The notes under the pieces: model-generated
Database searches by the model: none
Told to the model about the DNA's origin: nothing
What the model saw: the letters and a program-made list of their open reading frames with translations, nothing else
Part shown: piece by piece, positions 15,252-23,192 of the stretch
How the letters are laid out: the number at the start of each line of letters is the position of its first letter
Numbering within the stretch: the stretch's first letter is position 1
Assembly (NCBI GenBank): GCA_051872535.1
Contig: JBJEDY010000071.1
Span: 1-25,283, forward strand
Direction of reading: 5' to 3'
Origin: CAOJBM01 sp051872535
GTDB taxonomy: Bacteria; Bacillota_I; Bacilli_A; RF39; UBA660
Length of the DNA: 25,283 nucleotides
Position numbers and translations under genes: made by a program

Positions 15252-15985
15252 TGGAAAAAATTGAATCTTTAGATAATAAAAAAGTTAAATATTGGACAAA
15301 GCTAAATTTAAAAAAATATCGTGATTTGGAAAAGAAATTTTTAGTTGAGGGAGAACATTTAGTTAATGAAGCTTTAAAAAGTGGATTATTATTGGAAGTT
15401 ATCAGGACAGAAGATTATGAGTGTTTTTCTCAAGTAGAAAATTATATTGTTAGTTATGATGTTTTAAAGAAAATAAGTAATACAATGTCTCCACAAAAAG
15501 TTATGGGAGTTTGTAAAATGAAGGAAATAAAACCTTTAGATGATAAAATACTAATACTTGATGATATTCAAGATCCTGGTAATTTTGGAACAATTATAAG
15601 AAGTTGTATAGCTTTTAATATTAATACTATTGTTGTATCAAATAATACAGTATCAGAATATAATGATAAAACAATTCGAGCTAGTGAAGGAATGATATTT
15701 AATATTAATATTGTTAGGTGTGATATTTCTCCATTAATTGACAGATTAAAAGATAATGGGTATAGGATATATGGAACTAAAGTTGATGAAGGAAAGTTGA
15801 TATCAAATGTTCCAATAACACCTAAGTTTGCTTTAATAATGGGTAATGAAGGAGCAGGTGTACGAAAAGATATTTTAGAAAAATGTGACGATTATTTTTA
15901 TATAAAAATGAGTGAAAAATGTGAAAGTTTAAATGTTGGTGTAGCAACTAGTATTTTATTATATGAATTAGATAAAAGAGGTTAG
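15251..15985 (+). CDS. TrmH/SpoU-family RNA 2'-O-methyltransferase
   Basis: A 244-aa SPOUT-class methyltransferase, probably acting on 23S rRNA (YsgA-like) with S-adenosylmethionine. The N-terminal substrate-binding domain is present (NLKKYRDLEKKFLVEGEHLV). The knotted catalytic domain has motif 1 DDIQDPGNFGTIIRSC, motif 2 IMGNEGAGVR and motif 3 SLNVGVATSILLYEL. Length is normal. The start overlaps the preceding stop by one base. The exact rRNA or tRNA nucleotide cannot be read from the sequence; a tRNA target such as position 18 is less likely, because the N-terminal domain is of the rRNA type. Confidence 0.92.
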   Translation: MEKIESLDNKKVKYWTKLNLKKYRDLEKKFLVEGEHLVNEALKSGLLLEVIRTEDYECFSQVENYIVSYDVLKKISNTMSPQKVMGVCKMKEIKPLDDKILILDDIQDPGNFGTIIRSCIAFNINTIVVSNNTVSEYNDKTIRASEGMIFNINIVRCDISPLIDRLKDNGYRIYGTKVDEGKLISNVPITPKFALIMGNEGAGVRKDILEKCDDYFYIKMSEKCESLNVGVATSILLYELDKRG

Positions 15986-15987
15986 TT

Positions 15988-16479
15988 ATGGAATATATTA
16001 AAATTGGAAAAATAGTTAATACTCATGGTATTAAAGGGGAATTAAGAATTAAAAGTGATTTTGAAAGAAAGGATTTAGTTTTTAAAAAAGATTTTCCATT
16101 ATATATTAGTAAAGATAAAAAGAAAGAAATAATAAGTAGTTATCGAGTACATAAAGACTTTGATATGGTAACTTTTGTTGGTTATACGAATATTAATGAA
16201 GTACTAAATTATTTGAAAAAAGATGTATATATTTTAAAAAGTGATTTAAATTTAAAAGATAATGAGTATTTACTTAATGATTTAATAGGAATGGATGTGG
16301 AAGATAATTCCGAAATAATTGGAAAAATTACAGATTTTGTGTATAATAATAGCAATGTTTTATTAGTTGTTAATGGTGTTAAACAATTTTATATTCCTTA
16401 TAATAGTTATTATATTGAAAATGTTGATACAAAAAAGAAAATTGTTAAAACCAATAATGCAAAGGATCTGATATTATGA
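15988..16479 (+). CDS. rimM: 16S rRNA processing protein RimM
   Basis: A 30S maturation factor that binds S19 and assists 16S rRNA processing; 163 aa. The N-terminal beta-barrel has the signature KIGKIVNTHGIKGELRIKSD. The C-terminal PRC barrel starts near LNDLIGMDVEDNSEIIGKI and includes QFYIPYN. AGAGGTTAG precedes the ATG. The TGA stop overlaps the trmD start as ATGA, the classical rimM-trmD coupling. Confidence 0.96.
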   Translation: MEYIKIGKIVNTHGIKGELRIKSDFERKDLVFKKDFPLYISKDKKKEIISSYRVHKDFDMVTFVGYTNINEVLNYLKKDVYILKSDLNLKDNEYLLNDLIGMDVEDNSEIIGKITDFVYNNSNVLLVVNGVKQFYIPYNSYYIENVDTKKKIVKTNNAKDLIL

Positions 16480-17141
16480 AAATAGATATTTTGTCTTTAT
16501 TTCCTGAAATGTTTAATGGAGTTTTTAGTGAATCCATTATAAAAAGAGCAATTACTGCTAATAAAGTTGAAATAAATATTCATAATTTTCGTGATTATTC
16601 TCTTGATCCTCATGGAAAAGTAGATGATACTCCCTATGGTGGAGGAGCTGGAATGGTCTTAGCACCACAACCAATATTTGATTGTGTAGAAAAATTAAAG
16701 ACAAAAGATTCAAAAGTAATTCTTTTAACACCTTCAGGAGTTCCTTATAAGCAAAAGAAAGCTTATGAATTAATTAAAGAAAAACATTTAATTATTATAT
16801 GTGGACATTATGAAGGATTTGATGAAAGAATTACAACCCTTGCTGATATGGAAATAAGCATTGGGGATTATGTTCTAACAGGTGGAGAAATACCGGCAAT
16901 GGTTTTAGTAGATTCAATTGTAAGATTAATACCTGGTGTTATAAATGAAAAAAGTCATATAGAAGATTCTTTTAACGATAATTTTTTACTTGATTATCCA
17001 ACTTATACAAAGCCAGCAGATTTTAGAGGTATGAAAGTTCCAGAAGTATTATTAAGTGGTGATCATAAAAAAATAGAAGAATGGCGTTATCAAGAAAGTG
17101 TCAAAAAAACACAAGAAAAAAGACCGGATTTAATGAGGTAG
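16476..17141 (+). CDS. trmD: tRNA (guanine37-N1)-methyltransferase
   Basis: Methylates G37 next to the anticodon with S-adenosylmethionine, preventing frameshifts; 221 aa. Family motifs are MKIDILSLFPEMF, DDTPYGGGAGMVL, ICGHYEGFDERI and ISIGDYVLTGGEIPAMVLVD. These form the trefoil knot with the catalytic Asp in the linker that follows. The C-terminal tRNA-binding part ends LLSGDHKKIEEWRYQES. The start is within the rimM stop (ATGA). The ribosome binding site of the following gene overlaps its TAG stop. Confidence 0.97.
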   Translation: MKIDILSLFPEMFNGVFSESIIKRAITANKVEINIHNFRDYSLDPHGKVDDTPYGGGAGMVLAPQPIFDCVEKLKTKDSKVILLTPSGVPYKQKKAYELIKEKHLIIICGHYEGFDERITTLADMEISIGDYVLTGGEIPAMVLVDSIVRLIPGVINEKSHIEDSFNDNFLLDYPTYTKPADFRGMKVPEVLLSGDHKKIEEWRYQESVKKTQEKRPDLMR

Positions 17142-17150
17142 GTGAATAGC

Positions 17151-17609
17151 ATGGCTAAATATTTGATTCGTAAAGATAAAGAAACTAATCAAATAGTTTA
17201 TATGGAATATGATCTTCATGGATATAAGTTTAATCCTAAGAAAAAGAATAATAATGCTTATATTGAAGTTAATGAAGTGACAATTTATAATAAAACGATG
17301 ATTGATGCTATACTTACAACTAAGTTTAATCGAACTTTCAAGAAACTTGTTGTGATGGCAAAAAGAGTAATTGAAGAAGATGAAGATGCAACAGATGATG
17401 AAATTGCAATTTGCTTAGATGAAGTGGAATTAGTAAGACAAATCTTGGTTTCTAAATATGAATCTTTCTTAAATCATGAAAAAGAGCAATTATTTTTGAA
17501 AAAATTAAGACTTATTGAAAATGAGTTAAGAGTAAAACAAATACTTATTAAAGAAAAAGCCTTGTTTTTACAAGAACAAGAAGAATTAGAACACCATCAT
17601 ACAAGATAA
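17151..17609 (+). CDS. Hypothetical protein in the trmD operon, 152 aa
   Basis: I do not recognise this family. The start is set at 17151 by AGGTGA overlapping the trmD stop; the in-frame GTG at 17142 lies within that site. The N-terminal ~75 residues look beta-rich and basic (MAKYLIRKDKETNQIVYMEY, DLHGYKFNPKKK). The rest is helical, with an acidic EEDEDATDDE patch and a long Leu/Glu/Lys-rich helix (EKEQLFLKKLRLIENELRVK), probably coiled coil, ending HHHTR. No membrane span is present. The position between trmD and rplS suggests a translation-linked role, by context only. Confidence 0.8.
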   Translation: MAKYLIRKDKETNQIVYMEYDLHGYKFNPKKKNNNAYIEVNEVTIYNKTMIDAILTTKFNRTFKKLVVMAKRVIEEDEDATDDEIAICLDEVELVRQILVSKYESFLNHEKEQLFLKKLRLIENELRVKQILIKEKALFLQEQEELEHHHTR

Positions 17610-17628
17610 TTATTAGAATATTTTTATG

Positions 17629-17660
17629 AAAAGGGGAAGTTAAAATTAGTTATCCTTTTT
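17629..17660 (+). terminator. Possible weak terminator of the trmD operon
   Basis: AAAAGG (17629-17634) can pair with CCTTTT (17654-17659), with a large loop and a short T-run. It lies 20 nt after the unknown gene and is weaker than the hairpin at 17701. Confidence 0.4.
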
Positions 17661-17700
17661 AGCCATGAATATAATAAAAAAAGATATTTATAAAAAATAT

Positions 17701-17731
17701 AAGGAATTAGTTGCGTAAATTCTTTTTTTTT
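17701..17731 (+). terminator. Terminator upstream of rplS
   Basis: AAGGAATT (17701-17708) pairs with AATTCTTT (17718-17725), with one G-U pair, followed by T's to 17731. The last T begins the TGn of the rplS promoter. Confidence 0.75.
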
Positions 17732-17739
17732 GCTATAAT
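17731..17739 (+). promoter_or_regulatory. Extended -10 promoter of rplS
   Basis: TGCTATAAT at 17731-17739, directly abutting the terminator U-tract. It predicts a transcript start near 17746 and a ~90-nt leader. Confidence 0.7.
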
Positions 17740-17740
17740 C

Positions 17741-17826
17741 TTAATTGCTTCAAGGAAGAAAATCCGCTGATATTTCAATATTTAATAATCATGATTTTCC
17801 GGTAAGTAAATATAGTTATTTTAGAA
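17741..17826 (+). promoter_or_regulatory. Putative L19 leader (autoregulatory 5' UTR of rplS)
   Basis: Between the promoter and the rplS start there is a ~90-nt leader with a conserved-looking hairpin. GAAAATC (17758-17764) pairs with GATTTTC (17793-17799), flanked by CCG (17764-17766) and CCGG (17799-17802). Firmicute rplS genes often carry the L19_leader RNA in this place, which is bound by L19 to limit its own synthesis. Identification rests on position and this hairpin; a covariance-model search would settle it. Confidence 0.5.
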
Positions 17827-17838
17827 AGGAATTTATGT

Positions 17839-18180
17839 ATGGCAAATATTATTGATAAAATTAATGCTAGACAAGTAAGAAGCGATATTCCTGAATTCCG
17901 TGTTGGTGATACTGTTAGAGTAGACGTATGGGTAAAAGAAGGAAAGAAAGAAAGAATTCAAGCGTTTGAAGGATTAGTTGTTGCTAAAAAGGGTGGAAGT
18001 GTTTGTGAAACATTTTCAGTTCGTAAGAAATCTGGAACTGTTGGTGTAGTTAGAACATTCCCAGTTAATGCTCCAACAATTGATAAAATCGTTGTTGTTA
18101 AAAAAGGTCTTGTAAGAAGAGCTAAATTAAACTTCTTAAAAGGAATGAAAAAATCTTACAAAGTAAAAGAAAGAAATTAA
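17839..18180 (+). CDS. rplS: 50S ribosomal protein L19
   Basis: Large-subunit protein at the 30S-50S interface, 113 aa, normal length. The signature is FRVGDTVRVDVWVKEGKKER, then RIQAFEGLVVAKKGG, TFSVRKKSGTVGVVRTFPVN and the basic end KKGLVRRAKLNFLKG. AAAGGA precedes the start by 9 nt. It is transcribed from its own promoter and leader, separate from the rimM-trmD genes that precede it in many Firmicutes, and its stop codon lies inside its terminator stem. Confidence 0.98.
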   Translation: MANIIDKINARQVRSDIPEFRVGDTVRVDVWVKEGKKERIQAFEGLVVAKKGGSVCETFSVRKKSGTVGVVRTFPVNAPTIDKIVVVKKGLVRRAKLNFLKGMKKSYKVKERN

Positions 18181-18204
18181 GGATTAACCTCCTTAATTTT
18201 TTTT
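18174..18204 (+). terminator. rplS terminator overlapping the stop codon
   Basis: AAATTAAGGA (18174-18183) pairs perfectly with TCCTTAATTT (18190-18199) around a 6-nt loop, followed by T's to 18204. The TAA stop is 18178-18180. Confidence 0.92.
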
Positions 18205-18212
18205 GGTATAAT
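18204..18212 (+). promoter_or_regulatory. Extended -10 promoter of lepB fused to the rplS terminator
   Basis: TGGTATAAT at 18204-18212; the T at 18204 is the last T of the terminator U-tract. lepB starts 29 nt later. Confidence 0.7.
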
Positions 18213-18241
18213 TAAAAAAAATATTAGATTAGGTGAAGAAA

Positions 18242-18763
18242 ATGACTGAAGAAAAGAAAATTGAAAAAGTAAAAGAAGAAAAAGGATTTTTTAGAGAAAT
18301 ATTACCATATGTTATTATTTTAATAATTGTTATTATTATTAGAGCATATATAGCAACACCGGTTAGAGTTAGTGGTCCTTCAATGCAACCAACTCTTAAA
18401 AATAAAGAAATGCTAATTTTAAATAAACGTGGAAATTTAGAAAGGTTTAAAATTGTTGTTATTAAAACAGATAGAGATCATTTGATTAAAAGAATTATAG
18501 CTTTACCAGGTGAAAAGATAGAAGTAGTAAATAATGAGTTATATATTAATGATGAGTTTGTTGAAGATAATTATGGTGATGGAGTAACAAAAGATTTTGG
18601 TCCTATTGAACTAGGTGATAATGAATATTTTGTTATGGGAGATAATCGTGAAGATTCCACAGATAGTCGTATTTTAGGACCAATTAAAGAAGAAAAAATT
18701 ATGGGAACAGTAGGATTTAGAATATTTCCTTTTACAAAGATAGGAAATATTGATAAGAACTAA
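18242..18763 (+). CDS. lepB: Signal peptidase I
   Basis: Membrane serine protease that removes signal peptides from exported proteins; 173 aa, the compact Gram-positive form with one membrane helix (about residues 21-38). The catalytic serine is S47 in VSGPSMQPTL. The general-base lysine is K83 in DHLIKRIIALPG. The third signature is VMGDNREDSTDSR. The lysine makes it the bacterial type, not the SipW/ER type that lacks it. The ATG at 18242 is preferred, because AGGTGAAG ends just upstream and an in-frame GTG at 18233 is part of that site. The start is charged (EEKKIEKVKEEK). Confidence 0.96.
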   Translation: MTEEKKIEKVKEEKGFFREILPYVIILIIVIIIRAYIATPVRVSGPSMQPTLKNKEMLILNKRGNLERFKIVVIKTDRDHLIKRIIALPGEKIEVVNNELYINDEFVEDNYGDGVTKDFGPIELGDNEYFVMGDNREDSTDSRILGPIKEEKIMGTVGFRIFPFTKIGNIDKN

Positions 18764-18790
18764 TTATTATGGTAAGATATTGATAGATTG

Positions 18791-18839
18791 AATAACTTTC
18801 TCTTGCTTTAATTTGGGAAAGTATAAAAATTAAGTTATT
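18791..18839 (+). other. Potential structured 5' leader before the lipid operon
   Basis: AATAACTT (18791-18798) is perfectly complementary to AAGTTATT (18832-18839), and CTTTC (18796-18800) to GAAAG (18817-18821) inside it. No U-tract follows, so it does not look like a terminator. It lies just before the AGGTGA site of the first operon gene and could be a structured leader; no known riboswitch class is recognised. Confidence 0.35.
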
Positions 18840-18853
18840 AGTAGGTGAGTTGT

Positions 18854-19162
18854 ATGGAGAAGATTGCTTATTTTCTTTTGCCAGTAGCAGTAGTATTTAA
18901 ATTATTTATTACAAAGAAAGAAACAGTTTTTGAACTTGTTAGAAAATATTTATCAGTGTGTTTTATTAACAATTTAATTTGTGCTATTTTAACTCGTATT
19001 TATTTTCCAAGAGTTAAAGACTTTGATGTGACAATTGATTTCTTTATTAAATATTCTTTACTATCTGTAGGTATTGGACTTTTAATGGGAATTGCATATA
19101 AATTATTTAGAAACTTTTGGAAGGTTAAATTTGAGGTAGTATATGAAAAAGGCAAAAAGTAA
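18854..19162 (+). CDS. Small hypothetical membrane protein, 102 aa
   Basis: I do not recognise this family. It has about three hydrophobic stretches (residues 5-20, 32-50 and 67-86), a Lys-rich cytoplasmic linker (ITKKETVFELVRKYL) and a charged C-terminus (FEVVYEKGKK). The ATG at 18854 is preferred over an in-frame GTG at 18845 that is part of the AGGTGAG site. Its 3' end overlaps the start of the phosphoglycerol-transferase gene by 20 nt, and the next ribosome binding site lies within it. That suggests the two membrane proteins are made together and may form a complex. Confidence 0.75.
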   Translation: MEKIAYFLLPVAVVFKLFITKKETVFELVRKYLSVCFINNLICAILTRIYFPRVKDFDVTIDFFIKYSLLSVGIGLLMGIAYKLFRNFWKVKFEVVYEKGKK

Positions 19163-20672
19163 GATTAAAACAACAATTCATATTCTAATCTTATTCCTTT
19201 TTACACTTGTAGTTCTTGGAACTTCTTATATTAAGATATTTTTTGGCAATGAAACGATTGATGAATTTATCTTCTATTTAACAAATGGTGTTGGAAATGG
19301 AGATATGGGAATATATATAGTTGCAATTGAAATGTGTTTTCCAGTTTTCTTAGTTTTATTTCCACTTATTATTTCATTGTTTTATAATATCTTAATTGAT
19401 AAAAATATTATACTGAAGTTTAAAAAGAAAAGTATTAAAATATATCCGATTGAAATTATTAAAAATCATAAAATTATTTTTACTTTAATTTTTGGTGTAG
19501 TAAGTTTAACTGTAGCGATATTAAACTTAAACTTAGATAATTATTATCAAAATGTTATGTCAGAATCGACTTTTATTGAAGATAATTATGTTATGGTACC
19601 AGAAGATGTAACATTTGATGAAAAGAGAAACTTAATTTATATTGTAGTTGAATCCTTGGAAACAACATTTTTTACACAAGAACAAGGTGGAGAATGGAAT
19701 TATGAAGTTATACCAGAATTATATCAACTTCTAAATGAAGAAAATGCGATTTCTTTTAGTGCTACAGATAAAGCTGGAGGTATGAGTGTATTATCTGGAG
19801 CCACATGGACAACTGCAGCAATAGTTGCTAATAGTACAGGGTTACCTTTTAAAATACCAATAAATGGTAATAGTTATCATTCTAATAACTTTATGAATGG
19901 TGCTTATGCTATTGGAGATTTATTAAAAGATAATGGATATTATAATGAAGTAATATCGGGGGCTAATACTGATTTTGGAGGAATTCAAGAATTCTATACA
20001 AAGCATGGAGATTACTCAATAGTTGATCTTAACTCATTAGATAATTACGGATTTAGTATAGGAGATTCAGATAAAGGTCCATGGGGATTTAATGATAATT
20101 ATTTGTTTGATATAGCCAAAAAAAGATTAGAAGTAGTTTCTCAAAAAGATGAACCATTTAATATGACACTTATAAGTATTGATCCGCATCCAAATGATGG
20201 ATTTATTGGTAATTATTCAGAAGATAAATTTGATGATCAATATGAAAATGTTTATGCAACAGAATCAAGATTAATATATGATTTTGTAAATTGGGTAAAA
20301 GAACAAGATTTCTATGAAAATACAACAATTGTTATTGTTGGTGACCACTTAAATATGCAAACAGAGTATTTTAAAGGAAAAGAGAATCAAAGATATATTT
20401 ATAATGTTATAATTAATTCAGCAATTACAACAACAAATACAAAGAATCGAATATTTACAGCTGTTGATATGTATCCAACAACGATTGCAGCATTAGGGGG
20501 AAATATAAAAGGAAATCAATTAGGACTTGGTATTAATTTGTTCTCGGATAAACAAACATTAGCTGAGAAATATGAATTATCTAATCTTAATGTTAATTTA
20601 GATAAGAGATCACCTTTTTATAATACTTATATTTTAGGATCAGATTTCTTTATAATGTCGGCAAGACACTAA
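19143..20672 (+). CDS. Phosphoglycerol transferase, OpgB (MdoB)/LtaS-like sulfatase-fold protein
   Basis: A 509-aa membrane enzyme of the alkaline phosphatase/sulfatase superfamily that moves glycerol-phosphate from phosphatidylglycerol to an outer-surface acceptor. Three or four N-terminal helices (near 12-33, 56-82, 110-130) precede the extracellular catalytic domain from about residue 160. RNLIYIVVESLETTFF opens the domain with the metal-binding glutamate (E170). SGATWTTAAIVANSTGLP matches the OpgB-type GT.WT.AGMVAS.CG.P nucleophile motif, with T223 the likely nucleophile; LtaS usually has SGRTSDAEF here. GPWGFNDNYLFD, SIDPHPNDGF and VGDHLNM supply the further substrate/metal ligands. The acceptor (lipid, glycan or teichoic acid) cannot be read from the sequence. 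It precedes phospholipid genes pssA and psd. Confidence 0.87.
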   Translation: MKKAKSKIKTTIHILILFLFTLVVLGTSYIKIFFGNETIDEFIFYLTNGVGNGDMGIYIVAIEMCFPVFLVLFPLIISLFYNILIDKNIILKFKKKSIKIYPIEIIKNHKIIFTLIFGVVSLTVAILNLNLDNYYQNVMSESTFIEDNYVMVPEDVTFDEKRNLIYIVVESLETTFFTQEQGGEWNYEVIPELYQLLNEENAISFSATDKAGGMSVLSGATWTTAAIVANSTGLPFKIPINGNSYHSNNFMNGAYAIGDLLKDNGYYNEVISGANTDFGGIQEFYTKHGDYSIVDLNSLDNYGFSIGDSDKGPWGFNDNYLFDIAKKRLEVVSQKDEPFNMTLISIDPHPNDGFIGNYSEDKFDDQYENVYATESRLIYDFVNWVKEQDFYENTTIVIVGDHLNMQTEYFKGKENQRYIYNVIINSAITTTNTKNRIFTAVDMYPTTIAALGGNIKGNQLGLGINLFSDKQTLAEKYELSNLNVNLDKRSPFYNTYILGSDFFIMSARH

Positions 20673-20690
20673 AAAATGGAGGAAAAGAAA

Positions 20691-21311
20691 ATGAATGTAT
20701 TTAAAAAATCATGTTTAATAACTTATTTTGGAATAATATTTGGAGTATTATCAGTATGGTATGCTTTTAATAAATGTGCTTTTAATGAAGTTAATGTCGT
20801 TAAATATACCCTTATTTGTTTAATGTTATCTGGTATATGTGATATGTTTGATGGAAAGTTTGCAAGAATGTGCAAAAGAAGTAAAGAGGAAAAAGAATTT
20901 GGCATTCAATTAGATTCTTTAGCTGATACTTTTTGTTTCTTAGCAGTACCTATTGTAATTATGTTAGCGATAGGTATGAATAATTGGTATCATATAATTG
21001 TATATTCATATTTTATAATCTGTGGAGTTACAAGATTAGGATGGTTTAACGTTAATGCTGATAGCAATAAACCAGTAGATTATTTTACAGGAATACCTGT
21101 TACATCAACAGCAATTATTTATCCTTTAGTAGGTCTTTTACATACTTTAGTATCTGAAGGAATATTTGAAATTATTTTAATAGTAATTACTTTATTAATT
21201 GGATTTTTATTTAACTTCAAAATTAAAATACCAAAGTTTAAAGGAAACTGGTACTACATATTGATGCCAATATTAGCTATAATTCTAGCTATTATAATGG
21301 TGATTTTATGA
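20691..21311 (+). CDS. pssA: CDP-diacylglycerol-serine O-phosphatidyltransferase (CDP-alcohol transferase)
   Basis: A 206-aa integral membrane enzyme making phosphatidylserine from CDP-diacylglycerol and serine. The CDP-alcohol phosphatidyltransferase motif is complete: D51, D54-G55, A58-R59, G71, D75 and D79 (CDMFDGKFARM...FGIQLDSLAD). Several membrane helices follow. Serine as acceptor is inferred from the directly overlapping psd gene and the PssA-type spacing; the motif alone does not exclude glycerol-phosphate or inositol. The start at 20691 has GGAGGAAAAG upstream; the in-frame ATG at 20676 is part of that site. The TGA overlaps the psd start (ATGA). Confidence 0.9.
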   Translation: MNVFKKSCLITYFGIIFGVLSVWYAFNKCAFNEVNVVKYTLICLMLSGICDMFDGKFARMCKRSKEEKEFGIQLDSLADTFCFLAVPIVIMLAIGMNNWYHIIVYSYFIICGVTRLGWFNVNADSNKPVDYFTGIPVTSTAIIYPLVGLLHTLVSEGIFEIILIVITLLIGFLFNFKIKIPKFKGNWYYILMPILAIILAIIMVIL

Positions 21312-22141
21312 TGTATTATGATTTAAAAAGTAAAAAATATATAGAAAAAAAAGATAGTTTATTTTTAAAACTTTTATATAATAATTTTGTTGGAAGAGTG
21401 CTATTAAAAGTAGTTATTTCTAAACCTATTAGAAAACTATATTCAAATTATATGTGTTCGAATATTTCTAGAAGAAAAATTAATAAATTTATAAAGAAAA
21501 ACAACATTAATATGCAAGAATATGAAGAGCAAAATTATAATTGTTTTAATGAATTTTTTATAAGAAAGATTAAACCAGAAGCAAGAAAAATAGATAAGGG
21601 ATTAATTGCCATAGCCGATTCTAAATTAATTGCTTATAAGATAGATAATAATTCTAGTTTTATGATTAAAAATTCGCTTTATACAGTCAAAGAATTAATT
21701 AAAGAAGATTCTAGTTTGTATAATGGTGGTTATGCTTTAGTATTTAGACTATGTGTTGATGATTATCATCATTATGTATTTCCAGATGATGGTAAAATTA
21801 TTAGTATGAAAGATATTGATGGTGTTTTACATACTGTTCAACCATTAGCTTTTAAAAAGTATAAAGTATTTCATGAAAATGCTAGGACTGTAACATTTTT
21901 GGATTGTGAAAACTTCGGTAAAGTTTGTTATATTGAGGTAGGAGCAATGATGATTGGTAAAATTGTTAATGAAAAAGTTACAACTTTTAAAAAAGGTGAA
22001 GAAAAAGGTCACTTTGAATTTGGGGGATCAACATGTGTTCTTCTATTTGAAAAAGATAAGATAAAACTAAACCCAGAAATAATAAAAAATAGTGAAGAAG
22101 GAATTGAAACTATTGTTAAATTAGGTCAAAAATTAGATTAG
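21308..22141 (+). CDS. psd: Phosphatidylserine decarboxylase proenzyme
   Basis: Converts phosphatidylserine to phosphatidylethanolamine using a self-made pyruvoyl group; 277 aa. Family marks are YNCFNEFFIRKIKPEAR, the DYHHYVFPDDG block with the catalytic His, a GAMMIGKIVNE segment and the self-cleavage site FGGSTCVLLF. Cleavage is expected between G240 and S241, leaving a short alpha subunit starting with the pyruvoyl residue. GGST in place of LGST is common in Firmicute and clostridial enzymes. Start codons ATGATG overlap the pssA stop, so the two steps of PE synthesis are translationally coupled. Confidence 0.95.
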   Translation: MMYYDLKSKKYIEKKDSLFLKLLYNNFVGRVLLKVVISKPIRKLYSNYMCSNISRRKINKFIKKNNINMQEYEEQNYNCFNEFFIRKIKPEARKIDKGLIAIADSKLIAYKIDNNSSFMIKNSLYTVKELIKEDSSLYNGGYALVFRLCVDDYHHYVFPDDGKIISMKDIDGVLHTVQPLAFKKYKVFHENARTVTFLDCENFGKVCYIEVGAMMIGKIVNEKVTTFKKGEEKGHFEFGGSTCVLLFEKDKIKLNPEIIKNSEEGIETIVKLGQKLD

Positions 22142-22153
22142 GGGGAAAGTAAT

Positions 22154-23161
22154 ATGAAAATAAATAAGTATATGAAATACTTTTTATCAGTATTATTATT
22201 TTCAGTAATTTTATTTCTAACATTTCATACAATATTTATTCATAATGATATAAGTGATATTGTTAAAAATAAATCATGTATTGAAATTAAATATGTTTTA
22301 GTGTGTTTGTCTCTAATAATTGTATATTTTTTATTACAAGGAATATATATGAAAAGAAACCTTAATTTACTAAAAAAGAAAATAAGTGTTTTTAAAGGAA
22401 TTTTTTATTCGATTGTTGAGTTTTTCTTTAGTGGTATAACGCCATCATCAACAGGTGGGCAACCTGTGCAATTATACTATATGAATAAAGATAAGATTCA
22501 AAAGAAAAAAGCTTTGATAACTCTTCTAATTAATACGATCTATTTTAAATTGATTATTGTAATTTTAGGTATTCTAATTTTAATATTTAAACATGAATTA
22601 ATATTAAGTATGCGACCTTTATTTATTTTTTTCTATTTTTTAGGAATAATTGTTGATTTGTTTATAGTTATTGGTGGATATTTACTTTTGTATAAACAAA
22701 TTATTTTGAAAAAAATATTACAAATTGTAGAAAATATAATAAAAGTATTTTTTAAAAATTATGAAATGAAAATAGATGATAATATTGAAAAATATAGTAA
22801 TGAAGTAAATGAACTTGGAAAACATAAATTAGAATTATTTTTTGAATTTTTAATTACTTTTCTTCAGAGAGTGTGTTTATTTTCTATATCTTATGTTGTT
22901 TATAAAGCATTTGGATTATCTGAATACAATTTCTTTGAGATTATAATAATTCAAATAAGTGTTCAAGTAGCAATAGAGTTTATTCCATTACCGGGAGGAA
23001 CTGGAGTAAGTGAGTATTTGTTTAATATCTTCTTTATAACAGCATTTGGTAGTTCTTTATCATCTACTGCAATGTTAGTAACAAGAACATTTTCGTTTTA
23101 TATTCCACTTATTTTAAGCGGAGTAATATTGCTATTTAATTATTTAAAAAATAAATTCTGA
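22154..23161 (+). CDS. Lysylphosphatidylglycerol synthase TM-region (UPF0104/MprF flippase-like) protein
   Basis: A 335-aa multi-span membrane protein of the UPF0104 family, the domain that forms the flippase half of MprF. Signatures are GITPSSTGGQPVQLYYM near residue 95 and EFIPLPGGTGVSEYLF near residue 275. There is no C-terminal aminoacyl-transferase domain, so it does not aminoacylate lipids by itself; a stand-alone lipid translocator is the likely role. It follows psd by 12 nt with a GGGGGAAAG site, placing it in the same lipid operon. Its cargo (aminoacyl-PG, PE or a glycolipid) cannot be decided here. Confidence 0.88.
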   Translation: MKINKYMKYFLSVLLFSVILFLTFHTIFIHNDISDIVKNKSCIEIKYVLVCLSLIIVYFLLQGIYMKRNLNLLKKKISVFKGIFYSIVEFFFSGITPSSTGGQPVQLYYMNKDKIQKKKALITLLINTIYFKLIIVILGILILIFKHELILSMRPLFIFFYFLGIIVDLFIVIGGYLLLYKQIILKKILQIVENIIKVFFKNYEMKIDDNIEKYSNEVNELGKHKLELFFEFLITFLQRVCLFSISYVVYKAFGLSEYNFFEIIIIQISVQVAIEFIPLPGGTGVSEYLFNIFFITAFGSSLSSTAMLVTRTFSFYIPLILSGVILLFNYLKNKF

Positions 23162-23192
23162 TATTATGATATTAATTTTTAGGAGGAATAAA

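Noticed and set aside
19143..20672. Naming the sulfatase-fold enzyme ltaS
   Set aside because: The nucleophile region SGATWTTAAIVANSTG fits the OpgB/MdoB pattern better than the LtaS pattern, so no symbol was assigned.
20723..20905. 60-codon minus-strand ORF
   Set aside because: Shadow of pssA, including the complement of its conserved CDP-alcohol transferase motif.
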